DNA from: Blastocladiella emersonii ATCC 22665
Taxonomy: Eukaryota; Blastocladiomycota; Blastocladiomycetes; Blastocladiales; Blastocladiaceae
Reading direction: 5' to 3'
Length of the DNA stretch: 64,000 nucleotides
Assembly: GCA_025594325.1 (NCBI GenBank)
Contig: JANHCV010000001.1
Location: 2,108,001-2,172,000 of the forward strand
The notes under the pieces were generated by a model. That model searched no databases. It was not told where the DNA came from and saw only the letters and a program-made list of their open reading frames with translations. The position numbers were made by a program, and so were the translations under genes. Each line of letters opens with the position of its first letter. Within the stretch, counting starts at the first letter, position 1. Shown piece by piece: positions 7,686 to 16,954 of this stretch.

Positions 7686-10007
7686 ATGCTCCGCAAGTCC
7701 GTCGGTGATCAAGATGGACCCGCCCGACTGGCTCCTCGACCAGGCGAGCCGACGGGCCCGGACCCCGCGCTCGGGATCGGCCAAGGCCGGTACGCGACCG
7801 TCGTGGTCCCGCTCGACCAGCTCCTCGCCGACGACGTGGCCGAGGAGGGCGGCGTCGAGAAGCTGCGCGTCGGCATCGCCACCCTGCTCCAGATCCACGC
7901 CGAGGGCGAGCTCGTGCTGTCGATGCACCTCGGCGAGCTCGTGCGCCGCGGCATCCCCATCAACGCCGGCCTGTCCCAGGACCACTTCTACCACATCTAC
8001 ATGGGCGTCAGCTGCATCCGCTCCGAAAATGACGACGAGACCGAGATCGTCCCGACCAAGATCACCTCGGACGACATCCTCAACGTGTCGCTCGCCCGCT
8101 ACCACGAAAAGGTGCGCAAGACGGACCTCCCGGTCCCGTCGCGCAAGAAGCTCTCGGTCGCCCTGCACCTGATGTCGCGCGAGCGCTGGACCAGTATTGT
8201 CACGGCGGCGAACCTGCGCCTTCTCGACGGTCGCGCCGCCATGGCCGTGCAGATCCGCGCTCGCTGGACCCGCGCCTACAAGCTGGTCCTCGCTCACGCC
8301 GCAGAGTCGGGCGAGCCCGTGCCGGAGCCGACGACCGCCTACTTCCTCAACCTCGACCTCGCGCAGTTCGCCGACGAGCTCGACCAGCGCTGCTCGCGGG
8401 CCGGTACGCTGTCCACGGCGACGATCGAGGCCATGGACCGCGCCGTGTGGCAGCTCATGGCCAATGTCGGCGCCTACTTGTACGACGAGAACAGCAGCGA
8501 CAAGGAGAAGCCCCTCGCCCTGCTCGACTCGTACATTTGCGCCATCGACCACCTCAAGTCGACGTACCACCTCTCGGCCTCGTTTCTGCGCCCCTCGCTC
8601 ATCCCTCTCGCCGAATCATTCGATCGCTTCATCCGCCTCAACCTGCACGCCCTCACCAACATCCTCAAGCTGTCGTGGTCCGAGTTCAAGGGCACCAAGG
8701 GGCTCGCCAAGGACCCCGCGGTCCTCAAGCGCCTGTGGGACGCCAAGGTCAAGGCCGCCGAGAAGCTCATCAAGCCCAAGTACATCTACTCGTACGACCA
8801 CGCCACCAACTCGTTCACGAACCTGTTCTCGGGCGCCATGTTCGTCGACCGCGAGACGGCGCACCTGGTCATGTACCGCGGCGGCATGCTGCCGAGTAAC
8901 AGCGGCGCAGCGGGAAGCGCCGCCGTCTCGCGGGCGCGCACGCTCCAGGAGCGCGCCCGCGAGCTGCGGCAGGCCAACCGCCCGCCGCCGACGCGAATCC
9001 GCGTCCCCGCGGGCAACCTCATCCTCGCCGCCGACCCGGGTGGGACCAAGATGGAGACGTGCCTCGTCATGACGCCCGAGAAGGCGCTCGAGCTCAAGCA
9101 CATCACCGAGCACTCGATCGACGCGACCCAGCACGCGGCGTCGGCGGGCGCGACGGCCGCGGACATGGCGGCCGCAGTCGATGCGCAGGCGGTGAGTCGC
9201 AGCAGTGTCGGTTACGTGGTGTCGACGCGTGGCGGCGTGCTCGGCGACTTCAAGTTCGTCGACTGGACGCCCGGCGCGTGGCACCAGTACGCCGGCGGCC
9301 GGCTGGCCCAGCAGCTCAAGAAGAAGTGGCTCGACAAGAACGGCCTCGACGAGGCGTACCGCCTGCTCAAGGAGTCGGCTGCCAGCGACCACAACCGGTC
9401 GACGGTGCCCATCGAGGTGCGCTCCCAGAACATGAAGGTGCTCCTCGCGGCGGCGCTCTGCCCGCAGGTCGGGTGGCTGCGCCGCACCAAGATCGACATG
9501 CGCAACCGCCTGCTCGACCTGTTCGCCGTGGCGCTGCGCGGCATCACGGTGCTCTTCGGCCACTGGTACCAGTCGGGCATGTTGCGGCTCAAGTCCAAGG
9601 GCCCCGTCAAGGAGTTCCGCGACGAGATGAAGCGCCGCGGCGTCGACATCCACATCGTGGACGAGGCGTACACGAGCAAGCGATGCGCCGCGTGCTGGTC
9701 GGCGCAGCGCGGCGTCAACGGCGACTCGTTGGCCAAGGACGGCGCCTTCGACCTCAAGAACCGCGAGTACGAGGAGGACGGCGTGATCAAGAAGGAGCAC
9801 CGCGCCGTGTACTGCCGCACGTGCAAGCGCCACTACAACCGCGACCGCAACGGCGCCGCCAACATCTTCTTCAAGACGCTCCACCTGCTCGACTTTGACC
9901 AAGCCGTCGCTCCTGCCCCGCACGACGACGACGACGGCATGGACCTGGACCTGGACCTGTCCGACTTCGACATGGACGACTTCGACATGGACGACGATTT
10001 CGACTAG
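7686..10007 (+). CDS. Fanzor (eukaryotic TnpB-like RNA-guided endonuclease)
   Basis: 773 residues from ATG 7686. The frame is open from 7659 after a TTCAG acceptor, so the true N-terminus may be in an upstream exon. The C-terminal half carries a split RuvC nuclease: RuvC-I Asp450 in LILAADPGGTKMETC, a zinc ribbon with Cys667/Cys670 (CAAC) and Cys710/Cys713 (CRTC), and RuvC-III Asp720 in YNRDRNGAANIFF. At the usual RuvC-II place the sequence is TVLFGHWYQSGM, with no Glu. Instead a Glu (E660) stands just before the zinc ribbon in VDEAYTSKRC, the rearranged catalytic glutamate known for Fanzors. The N-terminal ~400 residues fit the WED/REC-like part of Fanzor1-size proteins. The C-terminus is an Asp-rich tail. 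Fanzors cut DNA guided by an RNA encoded at the 3' end of their locus. All catalytic residues are present, so the enzyme is probably intact. Confidence 0.9.
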   Translation: MLRKSVGDQDGPARLAPRPGEPTGPDPALGIGQGRYATVVVPLDQLLADDVAEEGGVEKLRVGIATLLQIHAEGELVLSMHLGELVRRGIPINAGLSQDHFYHIYMGVSCIRSENDDETEIVPTKITSDDILNVSLARYHEKVRKTDLPVPSRKKLSVALHLMSRERWTSIVTAANLRLLDGRAAMAVQIRARWTRAYKLVLAHAAESGEPVPEPTTAYFLNLDLAQFADELDQRCSRAGTLSTATIEAMDRAVWQLMANVGAYLYDENSSDKEKPLALLDSYICAIDHLKSTYHLSASFLRPSLIPLAESFDRFIRLNLHALTNILKLSWSEFKGTKGLAKDPAVLKRLWDAKVKAAEKLIKPKYIYSYDHATNSFTNLFSGAMFVDRETAHLVMYRGGMLPSNSGAAGSAAVSRARTLQERARELRQANRPPPTRIRVPAGNLILAADPGGTKMETCLVMTPEKALELKHITEHSIDATQHAASAGATAADMAAAVDAQAVSRSSVGYVVSTRGGVLGDFKFVDWTPGAWHQYAGGRLAQQLKKKWLDKNGLDEAYRLLKESAASDHNRSTVPIEVRSQNMKVLLAAALCPQVGWLRRTKIDMRNRLLDLFAVALRGITVLFGHWYQSGMLRLKSKGPVKEFRDEMKRRGVDIHIVDEAYTSKRCAACWSAQRGVNGDSLAKDGAFDLKNREYEEDGVIKKEHRAVYCRTCKRHYNRDRNGAANIFFKTLHLLDFDQAVAPAPHDDDDGMDLDLDLSDFDMDDFDMDDDFD

Positions 10008-10299
10008 GTGTCGCTCGACTCGTGTACCTCTCCTCCTCATCGCTCTCCTGTGTGTCGCACTGCTCGTGTACCTCTCCTCCTCGCTCTCCCACTCATAACC
10101 TCCCCTCCCCTCCTCTCGCTACTCTCTCACACCCAAACCCACAAGGGTGACAAGTGTGCGGCAGGTGTCTCCGCGCGGGAACCTGGCTTTGCGTGTTCCC
10201 TGATCGGTTCTCTATTAGCAACCGCATGGGTGACATTCAAGACGAACTCTACCCTCAATACATCCTCCATCACCTCCCTCATCAAACTTCGCCTTGAAG
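10008..10299 (+). ncRNA. Candidate guide (omega/f-RNA) region 3' of the Fanzor
   Basis: About 290 bp between the Fanzor stop and the right tRNA fragment. It opens with a pyrimidine-rich run holding a 20-bp direct repeat, CTCGTGTACCTCTCCTCCTC, at 10019-10038 and 10063-10082. In characterised TnpB and Fanzor loci the guide RNA scaffold lies over the 3' end of the gene and its flank, with the guide reading into DNA beyond the element end. By analogy the guide here would read into the tRNA-Ser 3' half. No structure was computed, so this is a positional inference. Confidence 0.3.
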
Positions 10300-10503
10300 C
10301 CTTGAAAGCGAATAGGCTTGCCTGCGCAGGTTCGAACCCTGCCGCCATCGTTTTGTGCCCTCCAGGCTTCCTATATCATGTCTCAGATCATGTTTTGGCC
10401 CTCGGGGGAAGGAGATCGAGTCGAAAACGCGTCCGGGATGGTCGCTGGCGGCCAAGGTGAGTGGGGGCTGACTCCCCGGCCGTAGTGGCTTGCTTCTTTT
10501 GTT
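10300..10503 (+). pseudogene. tRNA-Ser 3'-half fragment plus flank (right repeat copy)
   Basis: Begins at CCTTGAAAGC of the anticodon loop and runs through an intact T arm and acceptor 3' strand, but the 5' half (acceptor 5' strand, D arm) is missing. The anticodon stem would not pair (GCGAA in place of GCATT). The following ~150 bp match the flank of the intact tRNA, including the near-identical block around GTCGAAAACGCGTCC. It cannot be a working tRNA. It is either the chromosomal remnant of the tRNA split by integration or a 5'-truncated tRNA-derived SINE. Confidence 0.85.
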
Positions 10504-10856
10504 ACGCCCATCATCGGCCTGAAACAATCTCGCTTCCTTGCTTTCTCCGCTCGGGTTTGCCTTGGGGGGTTCAGGCTGGATCCAGAGTTCGGGTGGGATT
10601 CTGCGACGGTCGCTGGCCCCGAGCGAGATTCTGCTCAAGTGGGCCAACGTGGGCCTGAGTGCGTGCGGCATCGCGAATCGCATCGTTATCTTTATCGGTC
10701 GGCTGCCGGCTTTGAGGTTTGTGGGGCTTGCTGTTGTTCCCCGCCCCGCCGAGATCGCCGAGCCCCCTCGAGTTCCATCTCCGCTCTCCCTCCCACGACG
10801 ACCGCTGTATCACCCCCTACTCTCGACTCACACGTCCACACGACCCACCACTCTTG
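10504..10856. other. Intergenic region upstream of the GATA gene
   Basis: About 350 bp without a supported gene. The reading frame of the GATA gene is open from 10719, but the best start (ATG 10857) lies at the end of this stretch, so most of it should be promoter and 5' leader. Confidence 0.5.
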
Positions 10857-12571
10857 ATGAACGCTGCCTCTGCCATCCCGCCACCGCCTGCAGCCGCCGG
10901 AGCGGCGGTCGCTGACGCGACCACCGCTACTCTTGTCTCCACCACGATGCCCTCTGCGATGCCGGCCCAGACTCCGATGCCCGCTGCGACGGCCGTGCCG
11001 ACCCAGCTTCCGATGCAGCAGCCCGCCGCGGCGGATGCGCCCGTCTACGCCGCCGGCGGTGCGCGGCAGGCGACCACGTCGTCCCGCCGTGTGCTGCCGC
11101 CGCCCGACCACCCCGTGTCCGGCCGCAACCCGTCGCTGCAGGGGATTCGGTGCATCAACTGCCTGACGTCGACCACGCCGCTCTGGCGCCGCACTCCGGA
11201 TCAGGAGGTGTGCTGCAACGCCTGCGGTACGGTCTCTTCTGCTCCTGTTGTGTCGAGCGGAGGAACGTCCGTTTGCTCACAACCTCGCCTCTCCCTGATT
11301 GATGAACGTTTAGGCCTCTTTTTCCGGCATCACAACCAGCACCGGCCCATCACGCAGGCCGAGCGCGAGGCCAACGTGCGCGCCGCCAATGGTGGCGATG
11401 GTGGTGCCGATTCGGTCCCCGCCGCGGTCCCTCGCAGCCCGTCCCCTTCAGCGCAGGGCAGCAGTGCTGCGGGCGCCGCGACCACCTCGCCGTCGTCGCT
11501 GCCCTCGTCGTCCTCGTCGACGCCCGCCCCGCTCGAGGCGGGTGCCGTGCCGACTGCGCCTGCCGCCGTGCCAGCCAGGTCGTCGCCCCTCGCCAACGCC
11601 TCGGTCGTCGTGCCGCCTGCGGCATCGACGCAGGTCCCGAATCCGAATTCGAATCCGATACAACACGCCGCGGCGGCGGCGGTCTCGCTCCCGCCGCTCC
11701 CGCCCGTGCCGGCGGCGCCTGCTGCTGCCCCCGTCCCGGCAGCCGCTGCTCCGGCGCCTGCCCCCGCTCCGGCTTCAGCCCCGGCGCCCGCGCCCGCGCC
11801 CAAGGCGACCGAGTACCAGGCCGTGTGCAGCAACTGCGGCACCACAACGACGCCGCTGTGGCGGCGCGACACCGAGGGCCGGTGCATCTGCAACGCGTGT
11901 GGCCTGTACTTCAAGCTGCACGGCGTGCACCGCCCGATGCAGCTGAAAAAGTCGGTCATTAAACGACGTAAACGCTTACCGACGTCCAAGGAGCAGACGG
12001 GCGCCAACAAGCGCTCCAACACGGGCTCGGATCGCGCCAGTAGCTCTGGGAGCGGTGGCGGTGCACGACGTAACGGCGGCGGGGACGGCCGCTCGGGCCT
12101 CTCGCCGATCGCCGAGGGCGGTAACGCCGCCGACTCGGCCGCGTCGACCCCGCGCGGGCACGGCGGCGTCGAGGAGGCCCTGCTCTCGCTCGCGTCCGAG
12201 CCACGGCCCGGCCGCACCCCGCCCATGTCGGCCCTGACCGAGGGGTCCGCGTACGGCGGCGGCGCTCCCCAGCAGCAGCACCCGCAGCAGCACTTCCACC
12301 AGCACACGGTCCAGGGCAACTACCACGCCCAGCCGCCGCAGCAGCCTCAGCAGCATCACCACCACCACCACCACGTCCAGGCGTACCAGCACCCGCACGG
12401 CCCACCGGCCCCGCCGCAGCACGCGCAGCAGCACCCGCAGTCCAACGGCGGCGCGTACCACCACCCGGCGTCGGCGCCCAGCGGCCGCCCGTACGGCCAG
12501 GTCCAGTCGCCCCCGCCCGCGCAGCAGCCCACCGGCCCGTCGCCGTACGGCCAGACGCTCCCGCCGCCTCC

Positions 12572-12606
<35 letters not shown>

Positions 12607-13490
12607 CGCAGCAGCTCCAGTATGGCCAGCCGGTGCACCACCAGCAGCAGCAGCAGAGCCATCACGGCCACCACGGCCAGCACATGCACCAGCAGCAACA
12701 GCAGCCGTCTCACCACGCGCACCACCACCACGCCCAGCCGCAGCAACACGCGCAGCAGCACCACGGCGGGCACCACTACCCGCAGCAGCAGCAGCAGGCG
12801 CCGCCCGTGTCGCACCTACACCCGTACCCGCCGGCGCCCGCGAACGCGCCGACGGCCGCGCCGCTGGTCCCGTTCCCGCCCATGACAGTGAACCCGCTCG
12901 GCGGCCGCGGCGGTCGTCCGACGCCCGTGATCCGCACCCTGCCGCCGCCGCCGGGGACCTACCCGTCGACGTTCACGGGCCGCGGCGGCGCGGCCACGCT
13001 GCCGAACGAGCTGCACCGCGGGCTCCTCGTCGCGCACGTCGAGTCGCTCGAGCGCATGCTGCACGAAGCGCGCGAGTCGCTCGCGCGGTGGGACGCGGCG
13101 AACCCGGCCGCCGCGGCGGCGGCAGCAGCGGCGGCAAGCTCGCAGCCGCAGCAGGGCGTCGCCATGCTCCCTGCAGCGGGCCCGTCGACGCTCCCGCCGA
13201 TCCTGCTCCCGCACCCGAACGGCGGTGGGAGCGGGGGTAGTAGTTCTGGGGGATCGGCGCTCGGGCTGCGGCCGCCGTCGGACCCGGTCCCGCGCGCGTC
13301 GCCGCCGACTGCCGCGGTCGAGGGCCAGCAGCAGCAGCAGCAGCAACAGGCTGCGCGGCCGCGGCACCACAGCGGGGCCAAGACGCCGGCCGAGCTCGTG
13401 GGCAACAACGGCGGCTTCTCGAGGCCGGACTCGCCGTCGTCGTCGCAGCAGGGCCAGCAGCAGCAGCTCCCGCGGCACTCGATGATGTGA
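10857..13490 (+). CDS. Two-finger GATA transcription factor
   Basis: Exons 10857-11226 and 11314-13490 (848 aa). Two CX2CX17CX2C GATA fingers: finger 1 [14 protein letters not shown]...CCNACGLFFRHH, and finger 2 [14 protein letters not shown]...[18 protein letters not shown] followed by a basic tail ([12 protein letters not shown]). The intron (GTACGG...TTTAG) falls inside finger 1, and splicing joins TGC-G to GC to restore CNACGLFF. The rest is low complexity: Ala/Pro between the fingers, then long Gln and His tracts and Pro/Ser-rich sequence, typical activation or interaction regions. Two spaced fingers recall fungal iron (SRE/CIR1/URBS1) GATA repressors. I see no clear cysteine cluster between the fingers, so the target pathway is open. 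ATG 10857 was chosen as the last start before continuous Ala/Pro coding; an earlier in-frame start at 10719 exists. Confidence 0.9.
11227..11313 (+). other. In-frame intron inside GATA finger 1
   Basis: 87 nt, GT...TAG, a multiple of three and free of stop codons. Unspliced transcripts would therefore stay open but insert 29 residues between the second Cys pair and the GLFFRHH helix end, breaking finger 1. Confidence 0.8.
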
Positions 13491-13590
13491 GCTGAGCGAA
13501 GATGATTTTTGAATAGTAGCAATATTTAGCCAGTAGCGATAAAACCGAGATAAAATGTACTGATCCATCAATGCATCCACGACCAACAAC

Positions 13591-14615
13591 CTAGTTCTTG
13601 GGCGGGCGTGGCTGCGAGTGCTCGCAGGTCATGATGAGGTTGGCGTAGCCGTAGCCGTTCAGACGGGCGACGGCGCGCTGGGCCGAGTCGAAGGTGGCAA
13701 AGTTGACAAAGGCGTAGCCCTTGCACCAGCCCTCGTCGTCCTTGGCGAGGTACGAGCGGACGACGTGGCCAAAGACGCGCGTGAGGTTGCCGAGGTCGTC
13801 GTCGGTCATCTCGGACGGCAGGTTGGCGATGCGGACCGGGTACGAGTCCTCCATGCGGCGTGGCGGCATCATGGTCATGCCGTCGCCGCGCGGGGCGCCG
13901 TCGCCGCCGCGGAGCGAGGGCGGCACGTAGCGGCCGCTCGACGGCGCGCCGCCGTCGGCACCGGCGCCGGCACCGCCGTCGAGCAGACCGGCGGTCGCGT
14001 CCTGCAGCGACTGGATAATGTCCTTGGACGGGCACTCCTTGGTCCAGTGCGGGCCGCCGCACGCGCGGCACTTGATGGAGCTGTCCTTGGTGGCGCGCTT
14101 GGCGGCCTCGACGGCGGTCTCGGGGGCGTCGAGGTCGTCGGGGTTGGTCACCATGCGCAGCGGGAACTCGGTGTCGACACGCGTCACCTCCTCGTCGTTG
14201 CTCATGTGCTTGACGGAGCCGAACTTGGGCCACGCCTAGACGAGCGGAAAATCAGGGGCGCGATCAGTTATGGCGGGTGCCAAGGCGATTTGAGCGCGAG
14301 CACGAAGGCAAGTCAAGACGCACCTTGCGGGCCTCGATGGCGCGCTTGGACGCCTCGAGATCGCGGCCGATGCGCAGGGTGCGCTTCACCTGGACCTTGC
14401 GGCCGGCGGCGTCATGCTTGTAGTAGATGTGCGTGACGATGCCGTTCTTGCCGGCGTGGATCGACGGGAGGGGGAGGTCTATCGGTGGGAGGGATCGCCG
14501 GTTTGTGGGTGTGCGTGGTGAGCACGGTGTGTTCTCCTTCATCGGGGGCTCCATCCATCCGCCGCGGTCGTCGCGGCAAGCCAAGGGGGGGGGACCGACC
14601 TTGCGCCGACGACAT
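13591..14615 (-). CDS. TIF35: Translation initiation factor eIF3 subunit g
   Basis: Exons (5'->3') 14615-14600, 14478-14324, 14235-13591; 271 aa, the usual eIF3g size. Exon 1 carries only 16 nt (MSSAQ + 1 base). The N-terminal eIF3g region has IVTHIYYKHDAAGRKVQV, RTLRI and AWPKFGSV. A CCHC zinc knuckle lies near residues 113-125 (CRACGGPHWTKEC), and one C-terminal RRM near 188-265 (RNP2 VRIANL, RNP1 KGYAFVNF). It binds eIF3b/eIF3i and mRNA and acts in cytosolic scanning and reinitiation. It is divergently transcribed from the DDI1 gene over about 375 bp. Confidence 0.93.
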
Positions 14616-14990
14616 GATTGCGTTACGTTGCGTTGCGTTACGTGTTGCAGCGGGTGTGACGTGGTGGGCTGATACGTCGTGCTCGACTCGGCGTCGCTGC
14701 GCGCGGCACGGCGGCGGCGGGCAGCGCGGCGAGGGGAGGGGAGAGAGACGGTTTGGGCGGTCACGCCGCGTCACCTGCCTGGGTGCCGGTCAGGTGCGCG
14801 TAGCCTCCGCAGACGCGTCGCCCCCGTTGCCTCGGTGAGTCGCTCCGTTTCTGCTGACGCAGCCTTCCGCCCGCCACGTCAAGACAGACAAGGAAGGCAA
14901 ACTAGGCTACAAAAACGCGCCCGCACCCTCGGCATCCCGTCGCTGCTCCCGCTCCCACCCCTTGCAACGCATCAACAACAAACCGTAACC
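14616..14990. promoter_or_regulatory. Divergent promoter, eIF3g/DDI1
   Basis: 375 bp between the two start codons. Contains ACGCGT at 14812-14817 and short GTTACGTTGCGTTGC-type repeats at about 14630-14645. No gene of its own is supported. Confidence 0.5.
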
Positions 14991-16286
14991 ATGCGCATCA
15001 CGCTCGCCACCGACGCCGGCGACCTGCACACGGTCGAGGTCGGCCCGTCCATGACCGTGGCCGATCTCGCTGCGCTCGCCGCGTCCTCGTTCCGCACCAT
15101 GCAGGCCGCCGGCACCGCGCGCCTGTTCCTCAACGGCCAGGAGCTCACGGTCCCGACCGCGTCGCTGTCGCAGGCCGGAATCATTGCCGACGAGGTGCTG
15201 GTCGTGCGCCCCGCCGCGGGAGCTGCCATTGCGCGCCCGGCTGCTGGCGGTCGCCCCATGGCGCCGGGCGGGATCCCGACCAACCTGACGCCGGCGCAGA
15301 TGCAGGCGGCCATGGGCCAGTTCCTGGCGCAGATGCAGCAGCAGATGATGGCGGGCAACCCGGACCTGCAGGCGCAGCTCGAGCGGCAGCGCGCCGAGCA
15401 GGACAAGCAACGCAAGATCGACGAGAACCTCGCCCTGGCCATGGAGCACACGCCCGAGGCGTTCGGCCAGGTCATCATGCTGTACATTGACGGCAAGGTC
15501 AACGGCCACCCGCTCAAGCTGTTTGTCGACTCGGGCGCGCAGTCCACCATCATGTCCAAGCCCATGGCCGAGGCGTGCGGGCTCGCCGACCTCATCGACA
15601 CGCGCTTCGCCGGCACCGCGGTGGGTGTCGGGTCAGCCAAGATCCTCGGCCGCGTGCACGCCGCCGAGCTCGTGGTCGGGTCGCCCGACAAGCCCCTGTA
15701 CCTCATGTGCTCGTTCACGGTGCTCGACGGCGACAAGCACTCGGTCGACCTGCTGTTCGGCCTCGACATGCTCAAGCGCCACCAGGCGTGCCTCGACTTC
15801 CGCGCCAACTGCATGCGCATTCAGGGCATCGACATCCCCTTCCTCTCCGAGCACGAGCTGCCCAAGAAGGGAAAGGAATTTGGCGGCGACTTTGCCGAGG
15901 ACAAGGCCGCGGCCGAGGCCGCTGCGGCTTCGGCGGCGGCGTCCCCCGCTGCCGCCGCGGCGAGCGCCGCCGTTGCCGCTGCTGCTTCGCCCGCCGCTGC
16001 CTCGTCTGCTGCTGCCGGTGCCGCGGCCGCTGCTCGTGCCGCCGCGTCCAGTCCCAGAAGCCCACCCGTTGGTGCCGCCGCTCCCGCCCACCCCGCAAGC
16101 CCATCACCTGCCCGCATCGCTGTACCACCAGCAGCCGGTGCTGCTGCGCCGGGTACGCCGACGGCCGTCAACCAGGCGGCGCTCGACCAGCTCGTCGGCA
16201 TGGGCGCGTCGCGCACCGAGGCCATCCACGCGCTCCAGCTCGCCAACGGCGACGTGAACATGGCCGCCTCGTTCCTCTTCTCCTGA
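14991..16286 (+). CDS. DDI1: DDI1-like ubiquitin shuttle / aspartyl protease
   Basis: 431 aa, intronless. N-terminal ubiquitin-like domain (MRITLATDAGDLHTVEV, about 1-75), a linker with PAQMQAAMGQF, a retroviral-type aspartyl protease domain from about 150 to 300 with the active-site motif FVDSGAQST (Asp180) and the LLFGLDMLKRH segment, an Ala-rich linker, and a C-terminal UBA domain (LDQLVGMGASRTEAIHALQ...). UBL-RVP-UBA is the DDI1 architecture. It delivers ubiquitinated proteins to the proteasome and cleaves some highly ubiquitinated substrates. ATG 14991 starts exactly at the UBL; in-frame sequence upstream is not conserved-looking. All key residues are present. Confidence 0.95.
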   Translation: MRITLATDAGDLHTVEVGPSMTVADLAALAASSFRTMQAAGTARLFLNGQELTVPTASLSQAGIIADEVLVVRPAAGAAIARPAAGGRPMAPGGIPTNLTPAQMQAAMGQFLAQMQQQMMAGNPDLQAQLERQRAEQDKQRKIDENLALAMEHTPEAFGQVIMLYIDGKVNGHPLKLFVDSGAQSTIMSKPMAEACGLADLIDTRFAGTAVGVGSAKILGRVHAAELVVGSPDKPLYLMCSFTVLDGDKHSVDLLFGLDMLKRHQACLDFRANCMRIQGIDIPFLSEHELPKKGKEFGGDFAEDKAAAEAAAASAAASPAAAAASAAVAAAASPAAASSAAAGAAAAARAAASSPRSPPVGAAAPAHPASPSPARIAVPPAAGAAAPGTPTAVNQAALDQLVGMGASRTEAIHALQLANGDVNMAASFLFS

Positions 16287-16954
16287 TCACGCTCTCGCAG
16301 GTGCTCCCGAATATACACGGCGTTACTGGATTAGGTCAATGAGGGCGCCACTCAGGGACGACTCAGCTGCGCTCGACGCGACCGACGACGCGACGCGACA
16401 TGGGACTGCGTCCAGAACGCTGTGCACACGTTTTCTGAGGCCGGATTTAGCGGTGGCGGTGATTGGCCGGGTCGCGGCGCGACGGCGGCGGTGGCGTCGC
16501 GGCGCCGGCCGAGAGTCGGCTTGTTCATCGGCCCCTGCTTGAACGCTGACTTTTCTCCTCCTCCTCCAAGCCTTCGCTGTCCTCTCCCTCTCCCGCTTCA
16601 CATCGTGCACCGACTCGAGGACCCGTTTGGACCGCCTGGCTGCTGCCCAACCGACCCTCGCTCGCTGCCGCGCGCTCCCGACTTCCTCCTCCTTGCACAC
16701 GACTCGCTGCAGCAGCATCGCTCGCCTCCTCCCTCCTACACCACTTGATAGACGACTGCGAGCCGATTCTGTGCTGCGAGTGCCCAGCCCAGCCCACGAC
16801 CGCCGACGACCGCACGCACGCACCCATCTCACTGCGCCACCTCATCGGCCGCTGCGCTCGCTCTCCTCTCCCCTTCCTCTGTCCGTGACGTCGTCGCCGG
16901 CAAGCAACCCGTTGCCCCTCTCCCTCCCTCCGCAACCCAGCCTACCGTCCAAGC
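16287..16954. promoter_or_regulatory. Upstream region of the membrane SH3 gene
   Basis: About 670 bp. An inverted CCAAT (GATTGG) lies near 16460, and the last ~250 bp are pyrimidine-rich as in a 5' leader. The downstream protein lacks a signal peptide, so a small 5' exon could be hidden here, but I could not define one. Confidence 0.4.

Larger units (their letters stand above)
3510..10300. mobile_element. Candidate tRNA-integrated element carrying a Fanzor
   Basis: About 6.8 kb bounded by the direct repeat of the tRNA-Ser 3' half plus flank. It holds two divergent genes, the unknown 860-aa protein on the minus strand and the Fanzor on the plus strand. An insertion in the anticodon arm that brought its own copy of the tRNA 3' half would leave an intact tRNA on the left and an orphan 3' half on the right, as seen. 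The orphan half has lost anticodon-stem pairing (GCGAA instead of GCATT), consistent with decay after loss of function. No terminal inverted repeat or recognisable transposase was found, so the boundaries and mechanism are inferred. Confidence 0.5.

Noticed and set aside
7686-10007. Bacterial TnpB / IS605 contamination
   Set aside because: Protein size, the rearranged glutamate and the surrounding intron-rich eukaryotic genes fit Fanzor, and no TnpA or IS200-type ends are visible.
8616-10040. 474-aa minus-strand frame opposite the Fanzor
   Set aside because: Val/Arg/His-rich antisense shadow. Catalytic motifs are all on the plus strand.
10300-10350. Second functional tRNA-Ser gene
   Set aside because: The 5' half is missing and the anticodon stem cannot pair.
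12285-12800. CAG/CAC tandem tracts as a repeat array or CRISPR-like structure
   Set aside because: They are in-frame Gln and His homopolymer codons of the GATA protein with no spacer structure.
14991-16286. Retroviral-type protease as part of a retroelement
   Set aside because: The protease domain is flanked by UBL and UBA domains, which identifies the host gene DDI1.
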